A stretch of 64,000 nucleotides of DNA from Chitinophaga nivalis (GCF_025989125.1 NZ_JAPDNR010000001.1:5692087-5756086); one strand, 5' to 3'. Shown: positions 16,787 to 26,248, counted from the first letter of the stretch. The notes: generated by a model not told the origin, from the sequence alone. Made by a program: numbers and translations.

Positions 16787-18103
16787 ATGAAAAACAAATT
16801 ACTGTTCGTATCCGTTTTATTTTTATTTGCGTGTAATACCCGTAAAAGTGATAACACCGGTCAGCACCCTTTACACCTCCTGGCAGAAAAGTATGTACGG
16901 CTGGGATTAAACATCGGGCAATATGACCCGGATTTTGTAGATGCCTATTACGGCCCGGATTCCTTAAAGCCACTTACCCGGCAGGCCACCTTCCCCAAGG
17001 ATAGTTTCCAGACGGAAATAACTGCCTTAAAAGCTGCTTTACAACAGGTAGCGGATACCACCCAAACAGATACTATCCGTATCAGGGCCAACTGGATGAG
17101 ACGTCAGCTTACTGCTTTCAGCAGACGCATAAAAATATTCTCCGGCGAATACAGCGATTTTGATACAGAATCAAAGGAACTGTTTGATGTGGTAGCACCC
17201 ACCTATCCTGAAACACATTATCAGTCGCTCGTAGCGGAACTGAACAGGCTGTTGCCCGGCCCTGGCGCCGTGCAGGATCGTTTCCAACAACTGGCCAACC
17301 GTTTCATCATCCCGAAAGATAAGCTGGATACTGTTTTCAAGGCGGCCATTGCAGAGGCCCGCAGACGTACCTTACAGCATTATGCCTTACCAGCAACGGA
17401 AAACTTTACCCTGGAATATGTTTCCGGTAAACCGTGGATGGGGTACAACTGGTACAAAGGCAATTATGTGAGCCTCATTCAGATCAGCGCCGACCTGCAG
17501 ATCTTTATCGAGAAAGCAATCGATCTGGGCTGCCACGAAGGTTATCCCGGACATCATGTGTATAATATGCTGCTGGAAAAAAACCTGTATCACGATAAAG
17601 GCTGGCCGGAAATATCGTTATATCCGTTATTCAGCCCGCAGTCGCTGATTGCAGAGGGCAGCGCCAACTACGGCATAGAAATCGCTTTCCCCGGAACGGA
17701 GAAAAATACGTTTACCAAAAATGTATTATTGCCACTGGCAGGATTGGATACTACCGGGATAGACACCTACTTCCAGGCGCTGGCTATCAAAGGACAGCTC
17801 AACTATGCCCGCAATGAAGTGGGCCGCGGCTTACTGAATGGCAGCATGTCTGACACCACAGCAACACAATGGCTATTGAACTATACCCTGCTGAATCAGG
17901 AAGCAGCGGCTAAAGGGCTGCAGTTCATCAAAAAGAACCGTAGCTATGTGATCAATTACAACTACGGCCAGGATCTCATCAGGAATTATATTGCAGCAGC
18001 CGAAAAAGGTAACCAACTCTCAGATAGATGGGAAAGCTTCGGGCGTTTGCTGACAAATGAAATTACACCAACAGACCTGATCAATGCCCATCACGCGGAA
18101 TAA
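16787..18103 (+). CDS. DUF885-family lipoprotein, putative zinc metallopeptidase
   Basis: A 438-residue lipoprotein. The signal MKNKLLFVSVLFLFACNTRK has a lipobox L-F-A-C with the acylated Cys at residue 16. The putative active site is H250-E251-G-Y-P-G-H256-H257 (LGCHEGYPGHHVYNMLLEKN), the HExxPGHH pattern of the DUF885 family, with a further downstream Glu in SLIAEGSANYGIE as the likely third zinc ligand. The family is regarded as peptidase-like, though few members have been tested. The gene is 14 bp behind the M24 aminopeptidase. Together with the convergent POT transporter it forms a peptide-scavenging set: cell-envelope hydrolysis, uptake and final trimming in the cytoplasm. Confidence 0.85.
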   Translation: MKNKLLFVSVLFLFACNTRKSDNTGQHPLHLLAEKYVRLGLNIGQYDPDFVDAYYGPDSLKPLTRQATFPKDSFQTEITALKAALQQVADTTQTDTIRIRANWMRRQLTAFSRRIKIFSGEYSDFDTESKELFDVVAPTYPETHYQSLVAELNRLLPGPGAVQDRFQQLANRFIIPKDKLDTVFKAAIAEARRRTLQHYALPATENFTLEYVSGKPWMGYNWYKGNYVSLIQISADLQIFIEKAIDLGCHEGYPGHHVYNMLLEKNLYHDKGWPEISLYPLFSPQSLIAEGSANYGIEIAFPGTEKNTFTKNVLLPLAGLDTTGIDTYFQALAIKGQLNYARNEVGRGLLNGSMSDTTATQWLLNYTLLNQEAAAKGLQFIKKNRSYVINYNYGQDLIRNYIAAAEKGNQLSDRWESFGRLLTNEITPTDLINAHHAE

Positions 18104-18120
18104 CTATTCCTGACGACCAT

Positions 18121-19836
18121 TTATTGACGACCATTCATCATCGCAGATAATCTTTTGGACAGCAGCAGTAACAACACTGCTGCTGCTCCTACCATCACCA
18201 CAAAAAGCAGGAAGAAGTCATAGGCATTCCGGATGGGATACCCCACGAAAGCCGTGATCCTGCCTTGCTCCGGATACAGCGTACTTAATACACCGGCAAA
18301 TTTATTGGCCGCCGCTGTTGCCAGGAACCATACAGCCATGAGTAAGGAGGAAAATTTAAGTGGCGATAGTTTATTCACCAATGAAAGCCCGATCGGTGAT
18401 AAGCATAGCTCTCCGAAGGAATGTAAAGCATACATGCCGGTAATCCAGATAATACTTACTTTGGCACCGGGCGTAATCGCCTTTACGCCGAAGGTAATCC
18501 ACAGATATCCTAATGCCAGCAACAACAATCCTATTGCCATCTTCACAACAGCGTTTGGTTCACGCTTTCCCAAACGCGGCCACAGCCAGGCAAAGAAAGG
18601 GGCAAAAAGCACGATATAGATAGAGCCCAGGGAAAGAAAAAGACTGGGAGGAATTTCGTTCAGCGGGAAAACGCTGTTGCCTTGTACCAGCAGGTACACC
18701 TGTATACCTACGATGCCTGTCAGCAAACCTGCCAGCAATCCATATACGGTATGGCGCAGCAAACGATCTGCTGCTGCAGCAAGCTGTCTTTGGGTTTTCC
18801 GGTACAACCGGTATAACAGATACCATAGCCCTACAGCGCCCAGTTGTATACCCCATACGGGTATACGCCAGCCCAGCTGTCGGTCCGTTTGTTCATCTGC
18901 AAAAAAAGTCAGCGAAGCGCCTGCCTGTTCAAACGCTGCCCAGAAGAAGATCACAAAAAAGGAAATGATAAAAATCAGTTGAATCCGCTGCTTCTCCACC
19001 CGGGAGAGCGAGGGATCACGCAGGATAATCACCGCAATCACGATCACGACTACCACCAGGAAATACGACAGGTAACTGATCACCGCTGCATCCAGGTATA
19101 ATAAACCGATCATCAGTAATGTAATCAGTACCAAACCTGCCACTGTCAGCAATGGCCGGAGCAGCTTTACCGGCGCATCTTCCGGCGTGAGGCCCAGTAC
19201 ATTTCCCGCAGGATCTTTTACATACCGGTGATGAAACACTACCTGCACGATCACGCTGATGATCATGCTGATGCCACCGGCTAAAAATGCCCACTTGAAA
19301 TCGGCCGGGTTGCCGGTATCTCCGGTAAGTCCGCAGATAATAGGGCCTAAGGCGCCACCGGTATTAATACCCATATAAAAAATAGTATAGGCCGTATCTT
19401 TTCGCTTATCCGTTTCACTGTAGAGTTGTCCTACCAGGGAAGAGATATTCGGTTTAAAGAACCCATTGCCGGCAATCATGCAGCCCAGACCGCAAAAGAA
19501 GAGCAGCAACGACAACTGCGGATAGGTATGAAATAAGGAGGCACATACAAAGAGTACCATCTCCCCTGCCGCCATCACAATACCACCGATAATGATGGAT
19601 CGCCTGTTACCCCAGTAACGGTCTGCTATATAGCCGCCCAGCAAAGGTGTCAGATAGATAAGACCAGTATAGCTGCCATACAGGTTGGCGGCAAACACTT
19701 TACTGAACAGCAACGCTTTGGTCATAAACAGGATCAGCACCGCGCGCATGCCATAGTAGTTGAAGCGCTCCCACATTTCAGTAACAAACAGGATATACAG
19801 ACCTTTGGGATGAGGTAGTAGACGGGAATCAGGCAT
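18121..19836 (-). CDS. POT-family proton-coupled peptide transporter
   Basis: A 571-residue major-facilitator protein with about 14 transmembrane segments. The family signature at the N-terminus is E-x-x-E-R followed by F-x-Y-Y-G (VTEMWERFNYYGMRAVLILF, about 18-37), which couples protons to di- and tripeptide uptake. A second signature is FSIFYMGIN-like (TAYTIFYMGINTGGALGPII), and the usual central pair of extra helices (LRPLLTVAGLVLITLLMIGLLY) is present. The C-terminal half keeps GELCLSPIGLSLVNKLSP. Inner-membrane. It converges on the DUF885 gene with only 17 bp between the stop codons, and its upstream region has a palindrome at 19853-19872 and the 38-bp element shared with the M24 peptidase. 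Confidence 0.93.
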   Translation of the reverse strand: MPDSRLLPHPKGLYILFVTEMWERFNYYGMRAVLILFMTKALLFSKVFAANLYGSYTGLIYLTPLLGGYIADRYWGNRRSIIIGGIVMAAGEMVLFVCASLFHTYPQLSLLLFFCGLGCMIAGNGFFKPNISSLVGQLYSETDKRKDTAYTIFYMGINTGGALGPIICGLTGDTGNPADFKWAFLAGGISMIISVIVQVVFHHRYVKDPAGNVLGLTPEDAPVKLLRPLLTVAGLVLITLLMIGLLYLDAAVISYLSYFLVVVVIVIAVIILRDPSLSRVEKQRIQLIFIISFFVIFFWAAFEQAGASLTFFADEQTDRQLGWRIPVWGIQLGAVGLWYLLYRLYRKTQRQLAAAADRLLRHTVYGLLAGLLTGIVGIQVYLLVQGNSVFPLNEIPPSLFLSLGSIYIVLFAPFFAWLWPRLGKREPNAVVKMAIGLLLLALGYLWITFGVKAITPGAKVSIIWITGMYALHSFGELCLSPIGLSLVNKLSPLKFSSLLMAVWFLATAAANKFAGVLSTLYPEQGRITAFVGYPIRNAYDFFLLFVVMVGAAAVLLLLLSKRLSAMMNGRQ

Positions 19837-19852
19837 AGTGCTATATTTTCAA

Positions 19853-19872
19853 TACCCTGTTCAACCAGGGTA
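19853..19872. promoter_or_regulatory. Palindrome in the POT transporter leader
   Basis: TACCCTG (19853-19859) and CAGGGTA (19866-19872) form a perfect 7-bp inverted repeat with a 6-nt spacer, 16 bp before the start codon at 19836. It could be an operator, or a hairpin affecting ribosome access. Confidence 0.4.
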
Positions 19873-19907
19873 CCATCTCAAATATGCACTGCTTTAGCGG
19901 ATATGTA

Positions 19908-19945
19908 TTTGCAATAATTAACTGCCTGTCCGTTCATTTTAACCA
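19908..19945 (+). promoter_or_regulatory. Shared 38-bp element, POT transporter upstream region
   Basis: 32/38 identical to 15279-15316, including the first 15 bases (TTTGCAATAATTAAC) and the last 10 (ATTTTAACCA). The TTAAC repeats again recur with a 21-bp period (19918 and 19939). It lies 71 bp before the transporter start codon, almost the same distance as at the M24 gene, but in the opposite orientation relative to the gene. Confidence 0.6.
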
Positions 19946-19962
19946 AAGTGAGGTTGGTTAGG

Positions 19963-20418
19963 TTATTCCTGATTAAACCGGCGCATCATCAAAAGAAGGT
20001 TCCACAAGGCAAAAAATTCACCTCCCTTATGTGCATGAAATAAAAAAATCTGCTCCTGCTGATCTTTGACCTCCAGTTCATGCCATTCACCTTTGGGAAG
20101 CCGGCTATCTCCTGCTAATTGGGATGTCCGCTTTTTCGATGTGATAAACGTTATCTCTTTCAGCGGAAGCACGTACACGCCCTGGTTATATCCAATTAAT
20201 TGTCGCGTACAGAGCAACGTCCATTCCTGGCTGGGTGTAGTAAAGAACAATACCGGGATGCCCGCTGATTCCATATCAATTTGTGCAGCCAGGTATGTTT
20301 TCGTAGCCTCAGGCAGATCATCGTACAAGAAGGAATAAGCAGCCGGCAAATTATGTTTTGTAGCCTGCCAGATCAACCTTTTCCGGAAGTATTCATCCGT
20401 TTTATGCAGTAGCGTCAT
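19963..20418 (-). CDS. Hypothetical protein, 151 residues
   Basis: Not recognised. The protein is soluble-looking, without signal peptide or membrane segments. It starts MTLLHKTDEYFRKRLIWQAT and has a beta-rich middle (GIPVLFFTTPSQEWTLLCTR, then VYVLPLKEITFITSKKR) and an ending rich in aromatic residues (FHAHKGGEFFALWNLLLMMR). The pattern of short strands followed by a C-terminal helix recalls small PH-like bacterial domains, but this is only an impression. It is read in the same direction as the POT transporter but is separated from it by 126 bp containing the regulatory sites. It stands just left of the S41 peptidase terminator. Confidence 0.6.
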   Translation of the reverse strand: MTLLHKTDEYFRKRLIWQATKHNLPAAYSFLYDDLPEATKTYLAAQIDMESAGIPVLFFTTPSQEWTLLCTRQLIGYNQGVYVLPLKEITFITSKKRTSQLAGDSRLPKGEWHELEVKDQQEQIFLFHAHKGGEFFALWNLLLMMRRFNQE

Positions 20419-20489
20419 AGGGAGATAAATCTATTCTGATATTAAACTCATTCCATCACCATCCTATCTTTTCACAATTTTACTATTTA

Positions 20490-20531
20490 AAAAACAAAAA
20501 CCTTGCAACAATAGATGTTACAAGGTTTTAA
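20490..20531 (-). terminator. Terminator after the S41 peptidase gene
   Basis: AAAACCTTG (20497-20505) and CAAGGTTTT (20521-20529) pair perfectly, with inner AAC/GTT pairs around the loop. On the minus strand the hairpin is followed by a long T-rich stretch (TTTTTGTTTTTT). It is about 55 bp past the S41 stop codon. Confidence 0.75.
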
Positions 20532-20584
20532 TTATGTAAACCTGCTTATTTTATCAGCAGATGATTTATATTATTATCAGGAAC

Positions 20585-22846
20585 TCACTTCCCCTCAATA
20601 AGCTGTATGGCGGCTTCCAGCTGCTCATCCCGCCCCGCTTTGATACCAGCAATGGTAGGTTTCACGATACGGTCTATTTTCACCCCCTTACGCTGGGCTT
20701 CTGTACCATCCGGATATAAAATGCCTATACCGGAGATCATTGTTCTCACATCGCCCGGTAATGTAATGAAGGATATATTCCCATCTGCACCTGCCGTTGT
20801 CGTACCAATCACTGTTGCACACGAAGCAAAAGCCATAGTCGTATATTCCGCCTGACTCAGGGTATTTTCATCAACGATCACCACCAGCTTACCTTTATAG
20901 TGATCCTCTCCTGCACCTCCGTTCTTATCATATTCTCCTTTAAAAAACATCCCGGGACGATCGGCACTGCCATATGTAAATTGTACAAAAGGGGTAACCT
21001 TTTGTTTAAACCACTCCCCATAGGTATGCGGCATGAAGGTACCCGGATAACAACGCAGGTCAATAATGATTCCACGGGTATTACCCAGCAGTTTTTTGAC
21101 CTTATCCAGGTCAGGATCTTTCAGGTTGGCCGGATAGAGATAGCCAATGTTATCTGGCAGTAGTTTATACCCCACTGCCACCTTTCTTTCATTCCCATCC
21201 CCCTGCCACATGAATGGCGCCAGGCGTATACGGGGGATCAGCACCTCAGCAGTCTTACCATTGCGCCGGATTTTCACGCGTACCTGCGGTAACTGGCCCC
21301 GGAGCAGCCATCCCGTACTATTTGCCACATCCCGTAACATCCGCTCCCTATTGGAGGCGGGCGTCAGTGGTTGATAACGCTGTACCAGTTGCTGAACAGG
21401 CGTGCCGTCTATTGCTTCAATCACGTCACCGATGTAGATACTTTCCCGGATGGCTAAAGTATCCTTATAATAAGATGTCACCACCAGTTTGTCTTCGATA
21501 AACCGGGCCTTGAAGGGAGTCATCCACTCCCCTTTTGCTTTATCCAGCGTCTTATTACCCGGCCATATATTGGCATGCGTGTCCTCCACCTGGCCGATCA
21601 ATTTCAGGCAGGCCTTCACATATTCCGTACTGTCTGTTGCCTGGCAGAATTCAGGTATAGCCGTTTGCAGGACCCCATCCCAATCTTTCGTTATCAGGTG
21701 ACGGGCCGGAAAAAAGTACCGGATCATATTCCAAAAGCGGTAAAGTGACAGTAACCGCATCCCCGCATCCGGATAGGTCCCGGCCTCCCTGTACTTTTTT
21801 TCATTCCGGAACTCCGGATTATGAATATACCTGTTGTGGGTGATGTAATAATGTAAGGTAGCGGTATCGCGGTTGTCTCTGATATAGATAAGCTTCTCCC
21901 GCAAAGAAGCCGGGAAATTGCCGGTTTCAAAAAGCTGCCCGAATACAGGCAGCTGCGTGGCATTTTTTGCTGTCGTAACAGACTGACAGGAAGGGCATGG
22001 CGCCGGCTTTCCAAAACCATCTACCCACTTTTCCAGCACACTATCTGCTGTCGTTTTACTGCCGGCATTTATGATCTGTGGCAGCACCCGAAACAAAGCA
22101 GCATCCATATTATATTCTCCGCGATTAACACCCGCATGATAATATTTCAGGAAACCCCAGAGCTGACCCAGATTCACCAGGTTGGTCATATCTTTTTTTG
22201 CTATCGGGATGGCTGTTATTCCCGAGCCTTTATCAAAAGCGGTATCTAATGCAGCAGGCGGCACAACAGTCGGATAAACGGCCGCCGTTGAGATATCTTT
22301 ATCGTCTATCGTAACCCGCAGGTCATCTGCCCATACCTTACCTTCACCGATGAATAACACACCCACCAAAATATCCGCTGCAATTTCCGGCTCATAGTTC
22401 AGCGTTATTGTGTACTCTTCCCATGCGGTTGTACCAGTTACCATGCGATCCTCCATATTGTTAAATGCAATCGGATTGCCTTCGCGGCCATCAATACGCA
22501 TCCATATCGCTGCCTGACCTTTTTCCAGTGCGGTTTTCAGATACCCCTTCAACTGTATTTTTTTACCGGCGAATACCCGGCTGATTTTATAGGAACAAGC
22601 TACCCATCCCGTTCCTTTTCTGTCAATCAGCAATGCATTACGCCCCTGATGACTCACGGTACTGTCTATACGGAAAGCTCCGGCTTCCACGGGATTGATC
22701 GTTCCCGTTATACTACCCAGCCCCCAATGTAACGGATAACCTGTTGAGGGATCTACCTGTTCAAAATTGAGATTATAAAGAGATGACTGCGCCCGACAAG
22801 CATACGTCGTCAGGCATAGAAAAAAAGCGAATAGGGTTTTGTACAT
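20585..22846 (-). CDS. S41-family serine peptidase, secreted
   Basis: A 753-residue C-terminal-processing-type peptidase. The signal peptide is MYKTLFAFFLCLTTYACRAQ. Residues about 22-195 form a beta-sandwich-like domain (HWGLGSITGTINPVEAGAFR, then KVWADDLRVTIDD). The central part has a PDZ-like segment (SIYIGDVIEAIDGTPVQQLV, about 475-495). The catalytic domain has the usual order: GYLYPANLKD, GIIIDLRCYPG, then the nucleophile Ser664 in ENTLSQAEYTTMAFA, followed by IGTTTAGADGN. The catalytic base would be a nearby Lys or Glu and I cannot fix it by eye. Periplasmic or surface-exposed. It is transcribed alone. The function may be general protein turnover; no partner gene is adjacent. Confidence 0.88.
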   Translation of the reverse strand: MYKTLFAFFLCLTTYACRAQSSLYNLNFEQVDPSTGYPLHWGLGSITGTINPVEAGAFRIDSTVSHQGRNALLIDRKGTGWVACSYKISRVFAGKKIQLKGYLKTALEKGQAAIWMRIDGREGNPIAFNNMEDRMVTGTTAWEEYTITLNYEPEIAADILVGVLFIGEGKVWADDLRVTIDDKDISTAAVYPTVVPPAALDTAFDKGSGITAIPIAKKDMTNLVNLGQLWGFLKYYHAGVNRGEYNMDAALFRVLPQIINAGSKTTADSVLEKWVDGFGKPAPCPSCQSVTTAKNATQLPVFGQLFETGNFPASLREKLIYIRDNRDTATLHYYITHNRYIHNPEFRNEKKYREAGTYPDAGMRLLSLYRFWNMIRYFFPARHLITKDWDGVLQTAIPEFCQATDSTEYVKACLKLIGQVEDTHANIWPGNKTLDKAKGEWMTPFKARFIEDKLVVTSYYKDTLAIRESIYIGDVIEAIDGTPVQQLVQRYQPLTPASNRERMLRDVANSTGWLLRGQLPQVRVKIRRNGKTAEVLIPRIRLAPFMWQGDGNERKVAVGYKLLPDNIGYLYPANLKDPDLDKVKKLLGNTRGIIIDLRCYPGTFMPHTYGEWFKQKVTPFVQFTYGSADRPGMFFKGEYDKNGGAGEDHYKGKLVVIVDENTLSQAEYTTMAFASCATVIGTTTAGADGNISFITLPGDVRTMISGIGILYPDGTEAQRKGVKIDRIVKPTIAGIKAGRDEQLEAAIQLIEGK

Positions 22847-23509
22847 AACAATAAAATGTTGCAGGGTTAATTGATCAAAATGAATATACGGATAAGTGCT
22901 GCAGATAAAATCATTCCCTTCTATTTCATCATCCGGTTACTGACATTGATATCACGACATAAGTCATTTTTTGGTCTACCCCATGTTTCAGCAACCAGAC
23001 TACCACAGCGAATATCAAACATACTACTGCTCATTTTCACATACGGAGACGCATATATTGAACAAATATTCCTGACGGTCTGCATTCTTGTCGAGGTAAA
23101 TGCCGCTATCAACTTATCCCCTGCCCATCCTGCATATAAAAGATTATATTAGTAGTAAGATGATCGTGCTTATTGCTGTTTTTTTAAACCTATCGCGCCA
23201 AAATCATGCGCGCATAACCATGACCATACTAATATGCCCGTTTGTCCTCATCATATACCTGTTTGATACCGTGCCTGCTGTGGTATTTGTGCAGGATCAG
23301 CAACGGCAGAACAACCCGCTCCTGAAAACCTGTCACCGGCTGCAGTGATTTGATGCTACCGCGCTGGCAGCCGGACAGAGAAAAGTAATACGGCGGCAAG
23401 ACGATGGTGTGGCAGCCGCTTTCACCAGGGGAACATTAAAGCGGATTGTTTGTGTCTTCCCCGCAACAAAAAAAATCAGTATTTGTTATAATAAAATAAG
23501 CCTGGTCAA

Positions 23510-23541
23510 TTGATGGTGATTATACTTTCTTATCCTAACTT
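23510..23541 (+). repeat. AT-rich element, copy 1 (katG upstream)
   Basis: This segment resembles 23877-23910. Both start TTGAT, share TGATTATAC and end with a TAACTT block, with one small length difference. Copy 1 lies 430 bp before katG. It could be a second promoter or a regulator site. Confidence 0.4.
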
Positions 23542-23876
23542 AGGAGTAACAGGTTAAAGTAAGGAAGGCAGACAAATAAAGCAAGTGATTACGCCATGCT
23601 ATGTGCGAATGATACGTCGACCGAAGCATTAACACCTATCCTGAATCCATTCTTATAAGACCGGCTATAGCCAGTCTCCTGACAGGAAGTTTCGGGACCG
23701 GTATATATAGCACCGCTCATCACGGCTATCAGGCCAGGTATATATCCAACAGTCAACTGCTATATTTATTGTTGATCAACGACCAATGACAAACAGCCAT
23801 TTGCAGTATTAACCCCGGAAATCAGTCCGCAGCCATTGTATAATTATAAATTTTAACTATTAAAAAATAGAATTAA

Positions 23877-23910
23877 TTGATTATGATTATACCTTCAATA
23901 CCTTAACTTT
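23877..23910 (+). promoter_or_regulatory. AT-rich element, copy 2, possible katG promoter
   Basis: TTG at 23877-23879 is followed after 19 nt by TACCTTAA (23899-23906), a partial match (6/8) to the -7 consensus TAnnTTTG at the correct spacing. It would start transcription about 60 bp before the katG ATG at 23972. The segment is repeated at 23510-23541. Confidence 0.4.
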
Positions 23911-23971
23911 ATAAGCCTGCACAAATACCTGGTGCAAGCATATGTACATTCCAGACCCTAAATTTTTACAA

Positions 23972-26248
23972 ATGGAGAAAGAATTAAACGACATCAGTAA
24001 ATGCCCGTTTCATAATGGCAGCACGAAGTTCAATGTAGGCGGTGGCGGCACCAGGAACCATGATTGGTGGCCCGACCAGTTAAAAGTCAGTATCCTGCGT
24101 CAAAACTCACCTTTATCCAATCCCCTGGACGAAGATTTTAACTATGCAGAAGCTTTTAAAAGCCTCGATCTGGCAGCAGTGAAAAAAGACCTGCATGCGC
24201 TGATGACCAACTCGCAGGATTGGTGGCCGGCAGACTTCGGACATTATGGTCCTTTGTTCATCCGTATGGCCTGGCATAGTGCAGGTACCTATCGTGTGGG
24301 CGATGGTCGTGGCGGAGCCGGTTCCGGACAACAACGTTTTGCGCCGCTGAACAGCTGGCCCGATAACGTGAGCCTCGATAAAGCCCGCAGACTGCTTTGG
24401 CCCATCAAACAAAAGTATGGCCGCAAAATTTCATGGGCCGATTTACTGATCCTGACCGGTAATATAGCACTGGAATCAATGGGTCTTAAAACCTTCGGCT
24501 TCGCCGGCGGACGTGAAGATGCCTGGGAAGCAGATGAAGCAGTATACTGGGGCGCTGAAACGAAATGGTTAGGTGGCGACATCCGTTATGCGCATGGCTC
24601 CGATGGTGTGGCCAAAGAGCATGGCGTGGTTTCCTCAGACGATAATGCAGATGGTGATATTCATTCCCGCAACCTGGAAAAACCATTGGCTGCCGTACAG
24701 ATGGGACTCATCTACGTGAACCCGGAAGGACCGGATGGTAATCCGGACCCTATTGCAGCGGCCAAAGATATCCGGGATACTTTCGGCCGCATGGCCATGA
24801 ATGACGAAGAAACTGTTGCCCTCATTGCAGGAGGCCATAGCTTTGGTAAAACCCACGGCGCCGCTCCTGCCACCCACGTAGGCAAGGAACCGGAAGCCGC
24901 ATCCATAGAACAGCAGGGCCTGGGCTGGAGCAACAGCTATGGTACCGGTAAAGGTCCGGACACCATTACCAGCGGTCTGGAGGTAATATGGACGACTACT
25001 CCCACCAAATGGAGCAATAATTTCTTCGAGAACCTGTTTGGCTTTGAATGGGAACTCACTAAAAGTCCGGCCGGGGCACATCAATGGGTCGCTAAAAACG
25101 GACCGGCGATTATTCCGGATGCCTACGACAACACCAAAAAGCATGTACCCACCATGCTGACCACCGATCTCTCTTTAAGATTTGACCCGGCATATGAAAA
25201 AATATCCCGGCACTTCTGGAAACATCCGGATGCATTAGCCGACGCATTTGCCCGGGCCTGGTTTAAATTAACACACAGAGATATGGGTCCTCGTACCCGT
25301 TACCTCGGCCCGGACGTACCCAAGGAAGAACTGCTCTGGCAGGATCCGATTCCGGCCGTGAATCATCCTTTAATAAATGCTACAGATATTGCCGACTTAA
25401 AAACAAAAATACTGGCCTCCGGATTAAGTGTTGCGGAACTGGTGGCTACTGCATGGGCTTCTGCGTCGACCTTCCGGGGCTCAGACAAACGGGGTGGTGC
25501 CAACGGCGCCCGCATCCGGCTGGCGCCTCAGAAAGACTGGGAAGTAAACAATCCGGTGCAGTTGAAGAAAGTATTGAAGGTATTGGATAATATTCAGAAT
25601 GCCTTCAACGCTGCCCAGACAGATGGTAAAAAAGTTTCGCTGGCAGATCTGATTGTACTGGCGGGCAGTGCTGCGGTAGAAAAAGCAGCCACCGATGCAG
25701 GGCATACGATCGCCGTACCTTTTACCCCTGGCCGCATGGATGCTTCACAGGCACAGACGGATGTGGAATCAATCGGTTACCTGGAGCCACTGGCAGACGG
25801 TTTCCGCAACTACCGCAAATCGAAATACCCGGTAAGTACAGAAGCATTCCTGATAGACAAGGCACAGTTGCTGACCCTTACCGCACCTGAGTTAACTGTA
25901 CTCGTCGGAGGTCTGCGTGCCCTGAACACCAATTTCGATGGTTCCAAACAAGGTATCTTCACCACCCGTCCGGGACTGCTGACCAATGACTTCTTTATCA
26001 ACCTGCTCGACCTGCGTATTTCCTGGAAATCAGCGGGTGGCAGTACAGAACTGTATGAAGGCACCGATCGTACCACCGGCATCGTTAAATGGCTGGCCAG
26101 CCGGGCAGACCTGGTATTTGGTTCCAACGCAGAACTGCGGGCCATTGCAGAAGTATATGGTAGTACAGATGCGCAGAACAAATTTGTAAAAGACTTTGTG
26201 ACTGCCTGGACTAAAGTCATGAACCTGGACAGATTTGATGTAGCCTGA
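23972..26248 (+). CDS. katG: Catalase-peroxidase KatG
   Basis: A 758-residue bifunctional haem enzyme that breaks down hydrogen peroxide, with the usual two-domain layout from gene duplication. In the N-terminal catalytic domain the distal site is R98, W101 and H102 (FIRMAWHSAGTYR) and the proximal haem ligand is H289 (LIAGGHSFGKTHG). The autocatalytic Met-Tyr-Trp crosslink residues are W101, Y248 (QMGLIYVNPEGP) and M274 (FGRMAMNDEE); the Tyr-to-Met spacing of 26 is that of known KatG proteins. The start at 23972 gives MEKELNDISKCPFHNG; an ATG at 23942 would add ten residues. The enzyme is cytoplasmic. It ends at a strong bidirectional terminator. Probably induced by oxidative stress. Confidence 0.97.
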   Translation: MEKELNDISKCPFHNGSTKFNVGGGGTRNHDWWPDQLKVSILRQNSPLSNPLDEDFNYAEAFKSLDLAAVKKDLHALMTNSQDWWPADFGHYGPLFIRMAWHSAGTYRVGDGRGGAGSGQQRFAPLNSWPDNVSLDKARRLLWPIKQKYGRKISWADLLILTGNIALESMGLKTFGFAGGREDAWEADEAVYWGAETKWLGGDIRYAHGSDGVAKEHGVVSSDDNADGDIHSRNLEKPLAAVQMGLIYVNPEGPDGNPDPIAAAKDIRDTFGRMAMNDEETVALIAGGHSFGKTHGAAPATHVGKEPEAASIEQQGLGWSNSYGTGKGPDTITSGLEVIWTTTPTKWSNNFFENLFGFEWELTKSPAGAHQWVAKNGPAIIPDAYDNTKKHVPTMLTTDLSLRFDPAYEKISRHFWKHPDALADAFARAWFKLTHRDMGPRTRYLGPDVPKEELLWQDPIPAVNHPLINATDIADLKTKILASGLSVAELVATAWASASTFRGSDKRGGANGARIRLAPQKDWEVNNPVQLKKVLKVLDNIQNAFNAAQTDGKKVSLADLIVLAGSAAVEKAATDAGHTIAVPFTPGRMDASQAQTDVESIGYLEPLADGFRNYRKSKYPVSTEAFLIDKAQLLTLTAPELTVLVGGLRALNTNFDGSKQGIFTTRPGLLTNDFFINLLDLRISWKSAGGSTELYEGTDRTTGIVKWLASRADLVFGSNAELRAIAEVYGSTDAQNKFVKDFVTAWTKVMNLDRFDVA

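Larger units (their letters stand above)
22847..23971. other. Gene-poor region, about 1.1 kb
   Basis: No convincing gene. Short frames on the plus strand (22871-23152, 23100-23348) have poor composition and no support. A GC-richer patch at about 23230-23475 reads on the minus strand in fragments that look coding, for example SLQPVTGFQERVVLPLLIL (stop at 23229-23231) and, in another frame upstream of it, KTQTIRFNVPLVKAAATP. This may be a decayed, frameshifted gene. The right end carries AT-rich repeated elements upstream of katG (listed separately). Confidence 0.45.

Noticed and set aside
18092..18134. Direct repeat TGACGACCATT at the junction of the DUF885 and POT genes
   Set aside because: An 11-bp repeat with 16-bp period at the 3' end of the transporter gene. 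It is probably a small slippage duplication without function.
22871..23348. Short plus-strand frames after the S41 gene
   Set aside because: Odd composition, AT-rich start regions, no motif, and mutual overlap with minus-strand frames of equal length.
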